From Aquatica leii (lineage: Eukaryota; Arthropoda; Insecta; Coleoptera; Lampyridae): DNA of 64,000 nucleotides. The stretch covers positions 277,921,482 through 277,985,481 of the forward strand of contig CM069432.1 of the NCBI GenBank assembly GCA_035610365.1, written 5' to 3'. Shown piece by piece: positions 46,003 through 54,721 of the stretch (positions are counted from its first letter, which is position 1; each line of letters begins with the position of its first letter). Under the pieces are notes generated by a model. That model made no database searches and was not told where the DNA came from. It saw only the letters and a list, made by a program, of their open reading frames with translations. The translations under genes were made by a program, and so were the position numbers.

Positions 46003-46257
46003 CCCTTTAGTACTCAAACATGGAAAATAATAATTTTTTTGTTTTTTTCAGAAATTGATTAAATTATGTATAAAAGGATTACACAATTTTTTTGAAACTT
46101 TTTTTTCCTTTTTTTCTAAAATTTTGAAGAATACCGTCAGGAATTAACAATCAACATGTTAAAACAAAAACTCTCGGGAACTAAATAATTCAGAACAGCA
46201 AATCAGTTATTTTATTATACAACAACAGAGAAAAAGTGTCAAAAATACAAAAATATT

Positions 46258-46579
46258 ACATTTCGTGGTATTCAACGAAGCAATTTTTTTGCGAATTGCA
46301 GCACAAGAACACTCCACAAGTGGAACATTTAGAATCCGGTCTCGACTGGATACACTTGCTGCTGCACATTTCGAAACGTCCTTTAGATTTTACAAAAATT
46401 ACAAAATGTGATCCACGATTTCCAAGCCGAATATCTTCGTGAACACTATAATTATGTTTTTGACGTTTTGGTATTCAGGGTAACATGGATCCCTTTCGTT
46501 TTTTGGACGATTGCGTAATAAAACCCAAGGCAATTGATTGTTTGAACTCAGATGTAGACATCTTTTCATAAAGCTGACA
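46258..46579 (-). pseudogene. piggyBac-1 transposase, C-terminal part with cysteine-rich domain
   Basis: The minus strand reads CQLYEKMSTSEFKQLIALGF, then a stop near 46480, then KRQKHNYSVHEDIRLGNRGS and KGRFEMCSSKCIQSRPDSKC STCGVFLCCNSQKNCF, ending YHEM-stop at about 46257. This is the C-terminal cysteine-rich (cross-brace zinc finger) domain that binds the transposon ends in piggyBac transposases, with the usual CSxxC...C.xC....LCC...NCF spacing. It continues the frame interrupted at about 48421 by the 1.84-kb insert. Confidence 0.82.
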
Positions 46580-48417
46580 CATGCAAAAGTTGGAACTATG
46601 TTATTGCCTGAAATGAGGTAACACAAATGATGTTGTGCCGCTGCTCAGTGGAGACGGGGTGGGTTATATTTAAAAGTTTCGTGATTGAATTGGATAACTT
46701 GACGAAAAACACAAAACCGAAAAGTAATAATGTCGAAATCAAAGGGCGCCAGGAAGGAATAAAGCTTAATGGACTTCTGGCCCTTGCCAACCACAAGCCC
46801 GCTCCTGAAGGATACACTCTAACTGGACTTACCTTAATAGAGTGTATCTCACTAAAGTCTGAAATAAATTAATAAAGTTACACACGCGGGGCCGACGGAA
46901 TTAAAAGCTCTTTACATTTAACAATTTAACATTTATTTGAACACACAAAAAAAAATAATGAAACAAAAATAAAGTATAGTAATCAACAAAAATTAACCAA
47001 AACAAAACAACAAAAGGTACGTAAATGAACGTTTGATAAAAACAAAATTTAAAATTATTTGAATAAATGCACAAAAACAAAATAATAAAATACAAAATAC
47101 AGAATTTAATAAAACCAAGCTCAAATTAGTAAATCTTAATTTATCACGGCCGTGTGCGCGTCGAAATTACTCATTTACAAAAGAAATAAACTTATTTAAT
47201 ATAAAACTAATATCTATATCTTGAATCGAAAATTCGGTCCCGTTTAATAAATTTTTAACTCGGGATTATGTCACAGTCCCGATAAATACGGACAATAATT
47301 AGTTACATTAACGTTAAATCCATTCTAGACACTTGTAATTTTTACTTGAAATTCAAAGCATTTAACACTTAATCACGTAAATAATAACTTCACGATTAAA
47401 TAAATGGTGCAAAATAAATACCTTGAATTGTCGTAACTTCAGGAAAGAACCTGTGGTTGGTTCTAGGTGGCCAGTTGTCTACAGGAAGAAAAACGTTGAA
47501 AGGTACCCCAAACAATTGCAATGACGGCGGAAGAATTTTCTTTTTAACACTTAAATGAAATCCGCACAAATGCGAAGACTGGATTTAGCACAACCCATCG
47601 ATTGCATATCCAACTTGAAACGTGAGTTTTATTTTTGGAAACCATGAAGACTATTTAAACCGTAAATTACGAAATTTGGAAAATCAAACTTTTCCACCAC
47701 TACACTTAATTTTCACGGTTCCATCTAACTTCCGCGGTATTACATCACGATAGGGTAAAAGTACCCCGACCACTCAACTACATCACGGTACCCGATATTT
47801 CTTAATTGCCACCGAAAAAACAATCCCCTCAAAATCAAAATTTTACTCCTTATAACACCTCGTGATCCCACTTAATTCAACAAACTTGCGCCGTAAAATC
47901 TTTGTAAAAGATGGAACACTAAACAAAGTAAATTAACAAAGATGAAAAATATAATTGCCACGTGCGTCATGTCACGTAGGTACTCGAAAGAAAGAAAATC
48001 TTCTCACAGAAAACGCTTACTCCGTTAAATTATCAGGTGGTCCAAATCGCGCTCGTAAAAGAACTCAACATAAACAAAAGTATAGATACCAAGAAAAATT
48101 GATCAAATTACATTCCAAAAAGGAAATCGTAAATTAGATAGAATTGTTATTTTACTGAGATAACCAAAAGTAAAAACACTAAATCAAAATCAAAACCACG
48201 GAACTTTATGCGTTTTAAAAAAAATACCAGTAATAATTGTGAAATAACTATTAAATACAAATAAACTTAAATCAAACGAAAAAAAATAACGAGTAAAACG
48301 TTTTCGATGCTAACATCGAACTAATCAATCGTTAAAAAAAAAACAGAAAATTCAGCCAGATGAATCTGAATACGGGGTCTTACATAAACGATTCACGACT
48401 AAGTTTCAACGCCGGTT
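46580..48417. mobile_element. Unclassified ~1.84-kb insert within the piggyBac-1 transposase
   Basis: The transposase reading frame breaks after IIYNML (minus, at about 48421) and resumes with CQLYEKM at 46579. Removing 46580-48420 restores a continuous coding phase, so this is an insert with a 3-bp duplication ACA (46577-46579 and 48418-48420); flanks TGACA/TTACA allow a 5-bp duplication with one change. There is no recognisable coding sequence and no clear inverted repeat at the ends (CATGCAAAAGTTGG against CCGGCGTTGAAAC). The frame at 46627-46872 has no known domain. The class is unknown; a solo LTR or a non-autonomous DNA element are both possible. Confidence 0.6.
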
Positions 48418-48420
48418 ACA

Positions 48421-50010
48421 AAGCATATTATAAATAATATTGGCATTGATAAAAGCTATATCAAAGAAGCCCCAAAAGAGGCGGTGTCACCATTTTCTCG
48501 ACCTTCGGTTCATACCATACGTACCTCTTTGTTGATCTGCTCTATCCACTTTCCCCATATGCTTGTTATAATCGGTCACTATAGACGGACATTTGATATC
48601 TGTACGTAAACCATCTTTTTGCGTTCTCTTAACTGTGGTTTCATTTGAATCGAGAAAGTTAAATGCAAAATACACCACACGGTAGTCCATCCACTTGAAA
48701 ATCCGTATATCTGTAAAGAATACATGAAAATCAGAATTACCTCTCTTCAATTCCTTGTCTTCGATCATAGTCTTCGGAAATCCTATTCTTTTTTGTTGAA
48801 TTGTACCACACGCTAAAACTTTCTTGGGCCGAAGTTGTTCTAATAGTGAGATGAACAGAAAGTAATTGTCAGCATATACAATTTTATTCTTATTCCAATC
48901 AGGTTTGGTCAAAGATAATACAACACGTTCACCGAGGCCAAAATTTTGAAACTCTTGTTGAATCTCTTCATTTTTTCCTTGATATACTTCAAAGTCGGAT
49001 ACGAATGCATTTTGATCTGCCTGGCACCAAATTTCATAGCCTCTTTTTATTGGTTTTTTAGCATTGTACTGTTTCAAAGTACTACGCCCTTTGAACAAAA
49101 CCATACTTTCATCAATACTAACTCTACGAGTTGTTCGATAGCATTTTTGGAAATTGTGATTCAAAGTTGTTGCCATGGGTCTTAGTTTATATATTGTATC
49201 TTTACTGTCACGTGGAAGAAGGCTGTTGTCGTTACAATGAAGAAATCTTAAGATATCTTTAAATCTACTTCGTGGCATACAGTTGGTTATTATTGGCAAA
49301 CCTAGATCAGGAATACCGTTCCAATAGTGTTTCCATGCCGGCAAAATCAAAAAATTTATCCCGATAAAAGAAAGCAGTTCTTCTTTGGTCAGCCTTAGAT
49401 TTTTGTTATTTTGCGTTGCATACTCTGGAAAACAATGTTGTCGATTACATCTCCCAGTATATGCAAATAAACGTCAGTAGGACTAGAACAACTAGTGAAC
49501 TCATCTTCTACCGGACCACGAGATAAGTTGTATTCGGGCATGAATTCCTCCCTATGCTCCTTTCTCCATTTTCGTAAGTCTTTTTTACTTGTTTGTTTTC
49601 CACTCTTACTTTTAGCTCTATTCTTGTTATTAATACACATGTCTATTTCATCGTCAATTGGTGTAAAAATGTTTGATTCTAATCTAAAAGAACGGCGAGT
49701 GGCATCTTCGTTATTTGATGTTGATGATTGATTATTTTCTATCTGATCAGTTACTTAATTATTTTCTGGTCCTGTTTGATTATTATCATTGGTACAGGAC
49801 GTCGTAGAAGAAGGCTCGACTTCACTTAGATCTGGAGGAAAGACCTCATTTTCAAAAAAAAATTTCAACATTATCATCATCATCGTCTTCTATGTCTGTT
49901 AGTACACCGTTATCTAAAGGTAAATCCTCCAATAAAATTTCGTCTGCAATCTTCTGCAGCACTGCATCAGTAAGCGGCTTTTTATAAATCCACTTGATGG
50001 TTTTACGGGA
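48421..50010 (-). pseudogene. piggyBac-1 transposase, N-terminal and catalytic region
   Basis: Start MSRKTIKWIYKKPLTDAVLQ at about 50013. The acidic stretch IEDDDDDNVEIFF is followed by a frameshift in an A8 run (about 49854-49861). A stop lies at about 49756, then FRLESNIFTPIDDEIDMCIN, then WRKEHREEFMPEYNLSRGP (about 49510-49566), another frameshift near 49400, and the catalytic frame 49350-48487. That frame contains MPRSRFKDILRFLHCNDNS and VSIDESMVLFKGRSTLKQY with the first Asp, IVYADNYFLFISLLEQL with the second Asp, and YNKHMGKVDRADQQRGTYGM with the last Asp pair. All DDE residues are kept. A frameshift at 48487 leads to FWGFFDIAFINANIIYNML before the insert. Confidence 0.9.
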
Positions 50011-50402
50011 CATTGCGTGTTTATTCCTGACGGTATTTTTTAGACCTCTGAAACAAAGAGTCAAAACTTATATTACATTTATAAATATTGCGTAAAATAC
50101 CGTGTAAAATAGCTAAACTAATTATTATACACAACTACTAACCTCCAAATACTAAATTTTTTCGAATTGAGCTCGCAAATCGTTTATCCACAGAGCATTG
50201 TGTGACAAAAAAAGTACCTGTTGAACAACTGACAGTAAACATACACAATATTCACTTTGCACTCATGCGCAATCATTCTAACTCGTTGAGAGATAGGTAA
50301 CCTACAATACCGTAGGAAATTTATAGACGCAGAGTTTCCAGTTATTTTATACGTTTATCAAATATTTGTTGGTAACTAAAAGTACCGTCAGGTACTAAAG
50401 GG

Positions 50403-50711
50403 TTGGCATCATCGAAAAAGCGCTTAGTACCGATGAAGCAGTACAACGTGGGAAGCCCTTTAGAAAGAGTAGCGATTGACATCGCATGCCGTTCCCAGGA
50501 TCTGATTCGGAAAACAAATATATCCTGGTGGCGATAGATTATTTTACAAAGTGGACGGAGGCTTACGCTAAACCCAATCAAGAATCGGCTACAATTGCAG
50601 ACCTATTAGTGAAAAAGTTTTTCTTCTGTTTGGAGTTCCTTTGGAATTACACTCCGACCAAGGCCGCAACTTTGAGTCTGGACGGTTTCAAGAAGTTTGC
50701 CGACTGTTGTT
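50403..50711 (+). pseudogene. Gypsy-2 integrase core fragment
   Basis: NVGSPLERVAIDI (about 50448-50486), then a one-base frameshift to FPGSDSENKYILVAIDYFTK WTEAYAKPNQESATIADLLV (50489-50607), is the N-terminal half of the gypsy integrase core with the first catalytic Asp (AIDYFTKW). The second-Asp block (normally HSDQGRNFES) is reduced to a frameshifted NYTPTKAATLSLDG. The sequence then reads FKKFADCC and meets the macro domain, so the third catalytic residue and the C-terminal domain are missing. Confidence 0.85.
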
Positions 50712-51032
50712 GACATGTCCAGAGGGGTTGCAGTTGTATTTAAAAAGAAGTTTGGACAGCTAGATGAACTACGAAGACAGCAACAGGTGATCGGAAAAGT
50801 TTTTAAACTACGTTATGACCAACGATTCATTTTTTATCTGATCAATAAAAAGTGCTCACATGCAAAGCCGTTATATAAAAATCTAGGGCAAGCATTATGT
50901 AATCTCAAGAGAGAAATGGAGTTCCATAATGTTAGGAAATTGGCAGTACCCAAGCCTGGTTGGCTTAGATTAACTGAATTAGAGGACAGTTCGAAATGCG
51001 TTGTAGGTCGTCTGCCAAGAAACAGACGTTGA
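50712..51032 (+). pseudogene. Macro domain (TARG1/OARD1-like ADP-ribose-binding) attached to gypsy-2 pol
   Basis: The frame reads DMSRGVAVVFKKKFGQLDEL, RRQQQVIGKVFKLRYDQRFI, FYLINKKCSHAKPLYKNLGQ, ALCNLKREMEFHNVRKLAVP, then KPGWLRLTELEDS. The order MxxGIAVxFKKKFGxxxEL, xGxVxxLxxxxRxIxYLIxKKxxxxKPxYxxL, and NxxxLAMPxIGCGLDRL is that of TARG1/OARD1-type macro domains, which hydrolyse ADP-ribosyl and O-acetyl-ADP-ribose esters. The GCGLD loop that supplies the catalytic Asp is altered here (PGWLRL), so the copy is probably inactive. It follows the integrase remnant directly, in a frame distinct from it, and precedes about 200 bp that continue to the end of the element. Confidence 0.75.
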
Positions 51033-51252
51033 TCAGCAGTTACCATCCAAGTAGAATATCGGGTCAGAAAAAGTCCATTAACTGCTACTTTTACTATCAA
51101 GGAAGTTGTCAAAATTAAGAGAACTGACACTATCGCCACGATCCTTTCTACCGATGTTGAATCCAGTTTCCTGTTCTGGGACAGAACAGTCTCAAGAAGG
51201 GGATGGTGAAACGTTCTCGAAGTTATTTTCAACTTCGAGACAACAACCGAAA
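51033..51252 (+). other. Tail of gypsy-2 pol, with a 10-bp hairpin
   Basis: After the macro domain the frame continues through a stop (about 51031) with VEYRVRKSPLTATFTIKEVV-like sequence and no known domain. A perfect inverted repeat TCTCGAAGTT-ATTTTC-AACTTCGAGA lies at 51215-51240, just before the presumed LTR start. Confidence 0.45.
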
Positions 51253-51450
51253 GATGTGGAAAATTCTCGACACAGATAACAGAAATATATAAAAAGTATT
51301 TCCAAGGGAGGTGAAGAATTTAGTCGGTTTAAAATAAATAAGTGATTAACGTGTGTTCTAAGATAAATAGATAAAGTGCCCGTGCCAGTGAAATATAAAT
51401 ACGTCGCGTACGTGTTGTGAACATAAACAAGTATTAGTTTTAGATAAAAA
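51253..51450 (+). repeat. Possible 3' LTR fragment of gypsy-2
   Basis: The segment starts TGTGGAAAATTCTCGACACA and has a TATATAAAAAG box at 51287-51297, which looks like the beginning of an insect gypsy LTR. No second copy was found in the window, so this is only suggestive. Confidence 0.35.
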
Positions 51451-52300
51451 TGAAAAAGTGCGGATTAGTGATAATAATATATAATATATACTACTTGTTT
51501 TTCTTTTTATTTTGTAAAAATAAATTATAAACAATTTCTTACAATATTCAAAATTTTCAGGGTATAATTGCGTATAAATTAAAGTAAACGTAAAGTAAAC
51601 GTACTAATCCAAACACAAATTAATGAAATGATGTTATGGACTTTGCTTATACATTGTATTTATTTAGATGTCAAGAAAACTAATTTTTTTTGGTCAACAA
51701 ATCAAATATTTTGATACACCCCCTAAGGAAATATCTGATTCCACATCTCATTTCTCGTTTACTTTTTGAGTTAGATATTAGCTGACAGCCACCTAATCCC
51801 TTCCTTATTTCAGCTTGTGTCAACACGAATCTAAATTTCGTTGTCGATTTTAATGTTCTTATAAAAGAAATTGTATCTACAAATGTTTGTCACAAAAGAA
51901 TTTTGCGTTAAAAATATTTATTTAAACTTAAAAAAGCTTACGAGGACTTATAACTGAGCGACTGTTATTCATAAAGGAACCTTTAAATAATTTCAAAATG
52001 CTTTTAGTAAATTAATATCTTTTGTGTGTAATTGTAAGAATCCAACGCTTTGTATAAATTTTAAAACCTCTTTAAATTTTAATAAGAGTACTTGTAGTTG
52101 CAATTTTAGTTGAAATGTATTCTAAAAAAACCCCGAAACGAAAGAACAATGAGAATTTGTGGCTGTTTTATTTCGACCTTTCTATGCATTACAATACGAA
52201 GGAAATATATAGAATAACAATGTATATTCCTTCTGCACTTTTGCGAAATGCGATCTACGTAGAAAGATCCCATTATTAAGTAACATTTGTTTTATCTTTT
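51451..52300. other. AT-rich sequence, probably intron of the downstream host gene
   Basis: No coding sequence. It leads into a pyrimidine-rich tract and the AG acceptor at 52313-52314. The upstream exons of the gene are not in view; they may lie left of the window, with the transposon nest sitting in a giant intron, or they may be lost. Confidence 0.45.
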
Positions 52301-52314
52301 GTTTCCTATTTCAG
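52299..52314 (+). other. 3' splice site
   Basis: A T-rich tract ending TTTCCTATTTCAG gives a strong acceptor immediately before the in-frame sequence APAKFIEEM. Confidence 0.6.
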
Positions 52315-52629
52315 GCTCCCGCGAAGTTTATCGAAGAAATGAGAACATCTGACAATGATGGTTTGCTATTTCGTTCGGTCTCACTACGTTTCCAAGTAAA
52401 CCGCAAGTATACCCAAGGGGATTCTGACAACGTAGAACTTCGCTGCGTGTCAACTCTACCCGGTGTACCATTTCCACCGCAAGAAACATCATACTCGATA
52501 TCATTGAAAGTACATAGGCCTCAAGTTGTAAGTAACCAGAAACTTCATTGGCTTAGCTCATCTTCGACTAAATCTTCAATTCAACAATATTTTATCATAT
52601 TCATTCTGGCGACTACCGTCAGATGGTGA
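52315..52629 (+). CDS. Last exon of a beaten-path (beat)-like immunoglobulin-superfamily gene, partial
   Basis: The exon opens in frame at 52315 (APAKFIEEMRTSDNDGLLFR) and runs 104 codons to TGA at 52627-52629. It reads SVSLRFQVNRKYTQGDSDNV ELRCVSTLPGVPF, then a Ser-rich stretch, and ends in the hydrophobic FIIFILATTVRW. The pattern LxFxVxxxxxxxGxxxLxCxA with a single Cys fits the second Ig domain of Beat family proteins, which are arthropod neuronal and axon-guidance receptors or ligands at the cell surface. The hydrophobic C-terminus suits membrane or GPI anchoring. AATAAA at about 52752 could be its polyadenylation signal. It is open, undamaged and compositionally unlike the transposon remnants, so it is the best host-gene candidate. 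Alternatives are another Ig-domain family or a pseudogene exon. Confidence 0.5.
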   Translation, partial: APAKFIEEMRTSDNDGLLFRSVSLRFQVNRKYTQGDSDNVELRCVSTLPGVPFPPQETSYSISLKVHRPQVVSNQKLHWLSSSSTKSSIQQYFIIFILATTVRW

Positions 52630-52639
52630 CTACTTTTCT

Positions 52640-54719
52640 TCTTGTTTATGTAAAAGTAAATTTATTTTAACATGTTTCGGTAAACAATAGTCGATGTATT
52701 TACTTTTATAATAATTATTAAAATTTTGTTAGTACTAGCAATAAGTTACAGAATAAAGCGTGAGATTTTACTGGAACATACCTTCCTGTAGCGGTTTGTT
52801 CAAAGAATCATTAACATTTTTTCGATATTAAACCTGACTCGTTTTATTACGATTTCTTTTACGATGTAATGCTAGAAGGGGATCTTCGACTTCAACTCGT
52901 GGGAATTGCAAGTTTGAGCTGAAACTTTATAATTTATATAAATTTCAAACGTTGACACGTTGTCGTGGGACAGATTTATACTTTTTCGTTCTGAACCAAT
53001 TTTTATAAATTTTTTTGGGTAATTAATAACGTGGGTGTTTTCGAAACGTTGCAGGTTGGAAATAAAAAAAAATTAGTATAATAATAAATAGAAATAATAA
53101 AACGTGTTCGTAAAGAAACGAAAACTTTAATAAAGTTGAATTTTTTAGAAAATTCGTATATATTTTACTCAATTTAAAACGCCGAAGGCTTTACAATTTT
53201 ATTCAATTCTCTTTTCGACGTTTTGCAGAAAAAGAAAACTATCGACTTCGTCTTATATGTAAAGAACAAAACAAATCAAAATCTATATTTTCTTTGGTTG
53301 AATTTTTTTTTGCAAAGTAAATAATGAATGATTCATGTAGTGCAACAAGAAGGTATGTTTTAGTAACGAAAGAATGTCTAATATTGTTAATTCTAAGAGA
53401 AATAAATTTAGTAGTTTGGCATATCTATTTATTGATTTGAAATTATAAAATATACATTTCGCTGTGTTATTAAATTTAGTTAAAATGTTTTGTTTTAGAT
53501 AAAAATAATGAAGTTTAAATATTAAGATAACACGACATAGCATAAATAAATTTTTGAAGAATTGCTTCACAAATCAATATTTTTTTCATTAATTTAAACC
53601 GTATTAGCGTTTCTACATGAAAAAGTTTAAATAGCTTTTCGAAAAATTCCTAAATTTTCACAAATTTAATAAAGTACAGCGATGTATTACAGAAATGTAT
53701 AAAGTGTGAATACGTATGTATATGAATGTGAAACGATTGAAGTAATGATAAAAAAAGCATTACAATCGACTTCAGTTTTTTTTAAATAATTTTTTCGACC
53801 CCTTAGAACAAAATACAAATTTTACAGGAAAGCATTTTATTATTTTTCTGATAACTGATTGTAATATACTGCTTTGTCTACTTTTTCATTGATCTAGAAT
53901 ACTTGTGAGATATTACCCCATCCCATTTTCATCCATAGAATACCATACAATACCAATTTTAATGGGACATAGATTAAACCTGAAATTTACCAAAATAAAG
54001 CAGAAACATGTTTTATGGAAATTATTTTGTATTTTTAAAATTTAATTGCGTACACACAGTTATAAAGTTATAATGCAAAAAAAGGAATTTATTTTGGTTC
54101 TGTCCCGGCCAATTATCGGAAAATAGGAAAACTCCCTAATTCCATTTTGAATATGTTGTTCAATAAACGTCAGAAACACAGCTACTTATTTTAGAAGATT
54201 TTCATTTAGCTACATTTATGACATATAGCAAAAGCTTGATTTGATATAAAAAAAAATAGTAACATTTCATCCCTCTTTATAAAGGTTAGAATTACATATG
54301 CAAACAAGGAGTTTATTAAAATTTGGTGCTTTAAGTCAAAACTTAACTGTTAAGGTCGCTTTTAGCCGCGTTGGCAACCAAAACGTGCAGATATCTGCTT
54401 TTGCAAGTCAAATCAGTGTACTTTTAGAGTTTTGCAACAGAAAATAAACCGTATGGAAATGATGAAAAACAAATATAAACTGAACAACAATTTTATTTTA
54501 ATAATGAATACAATGCAAAAATAAAATACAATTCTTTCAAAAATTTACGCCTTGGTACAATTTCTTCCTCATCTTTCTCATCTGGTACGGTATCATCGGC
54601 ACCAACGCTTTCACCTTCCTAATGCAAGGTGGAAAATATCTCGTTACGTACCGAGTAGAATCTTTAAAGGACCTCGCATTGTTTTATGAACAGTTTTCTG
54701 AGACACGTATTATTTTAAT
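52640..54719. other. AT-rich 3' flank, no gene seen
   Basis: It contains the presumed polyadenylation signal at 52752 and long AT-rich stretches. The minus-strand frame 53283-53570 has no domain. Near 54530-54620 the minus strand can read ADDTVPDEKDEEEIVPRRKF, an acidic-basic segment that could be a transposon C-terminal scrap, but it is too short to assign. Confidence 0.45.
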
Positions 54720-54721
54720 TA

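Larger units (their letters stand above)
46003..50402 (-). mobile_element. piggyBac-like DNA transposon 1, inserted in gypsy-2
   Basis: The ends are CCCTTTAGTACTCAAACATG at the left (46003) and, as the inverted right end, CCCTTTAGTACCTGACGGTA (reverse complement of 50383-50402): an 11-bp terminal inverted repeat with the CCCTTTAG start common in this superfamily. TTAA lies at the left. A TACCGTCAGG word recurs near both ends (46132 and 50383). The interior encodes a piggyBac transposase on the minus strand, itself split by a 1.84-kb insert. The gypsy-2 integrase continues on both sides. Confidence 0.88.
43430..51450 (+). mobile_element. Gypsy-type LTR retrotransposon 2, with a macro domain after integrase; split by piggyBac-1
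   Basis: In order on the plus strand: Gag (43439-43810), CCHC knuckle (about 43855), protease (44005-44310), RT (44870-45290), RNase H (45290-45760), the start of the integrase linker (to 45998), then a piggyBac insertion (46003-50402), the integrase core (50405-50700), a macro domain (50712-51030), and a possible 3' LTR start at about 51253. All parts are degenerate. The order gag-pr-rt-rh-in is that of Ty3/gypsy; the macro domain at the end is unusual. Confidence 0.85.

Noticed and set aside
46627..46872. 81-codon frame with a downstream AATAAA, considered as a captured gene in the 1.84-kb insert
   Set aside because: No domain recognised and the codon pattern is not convincing; left as unknown.
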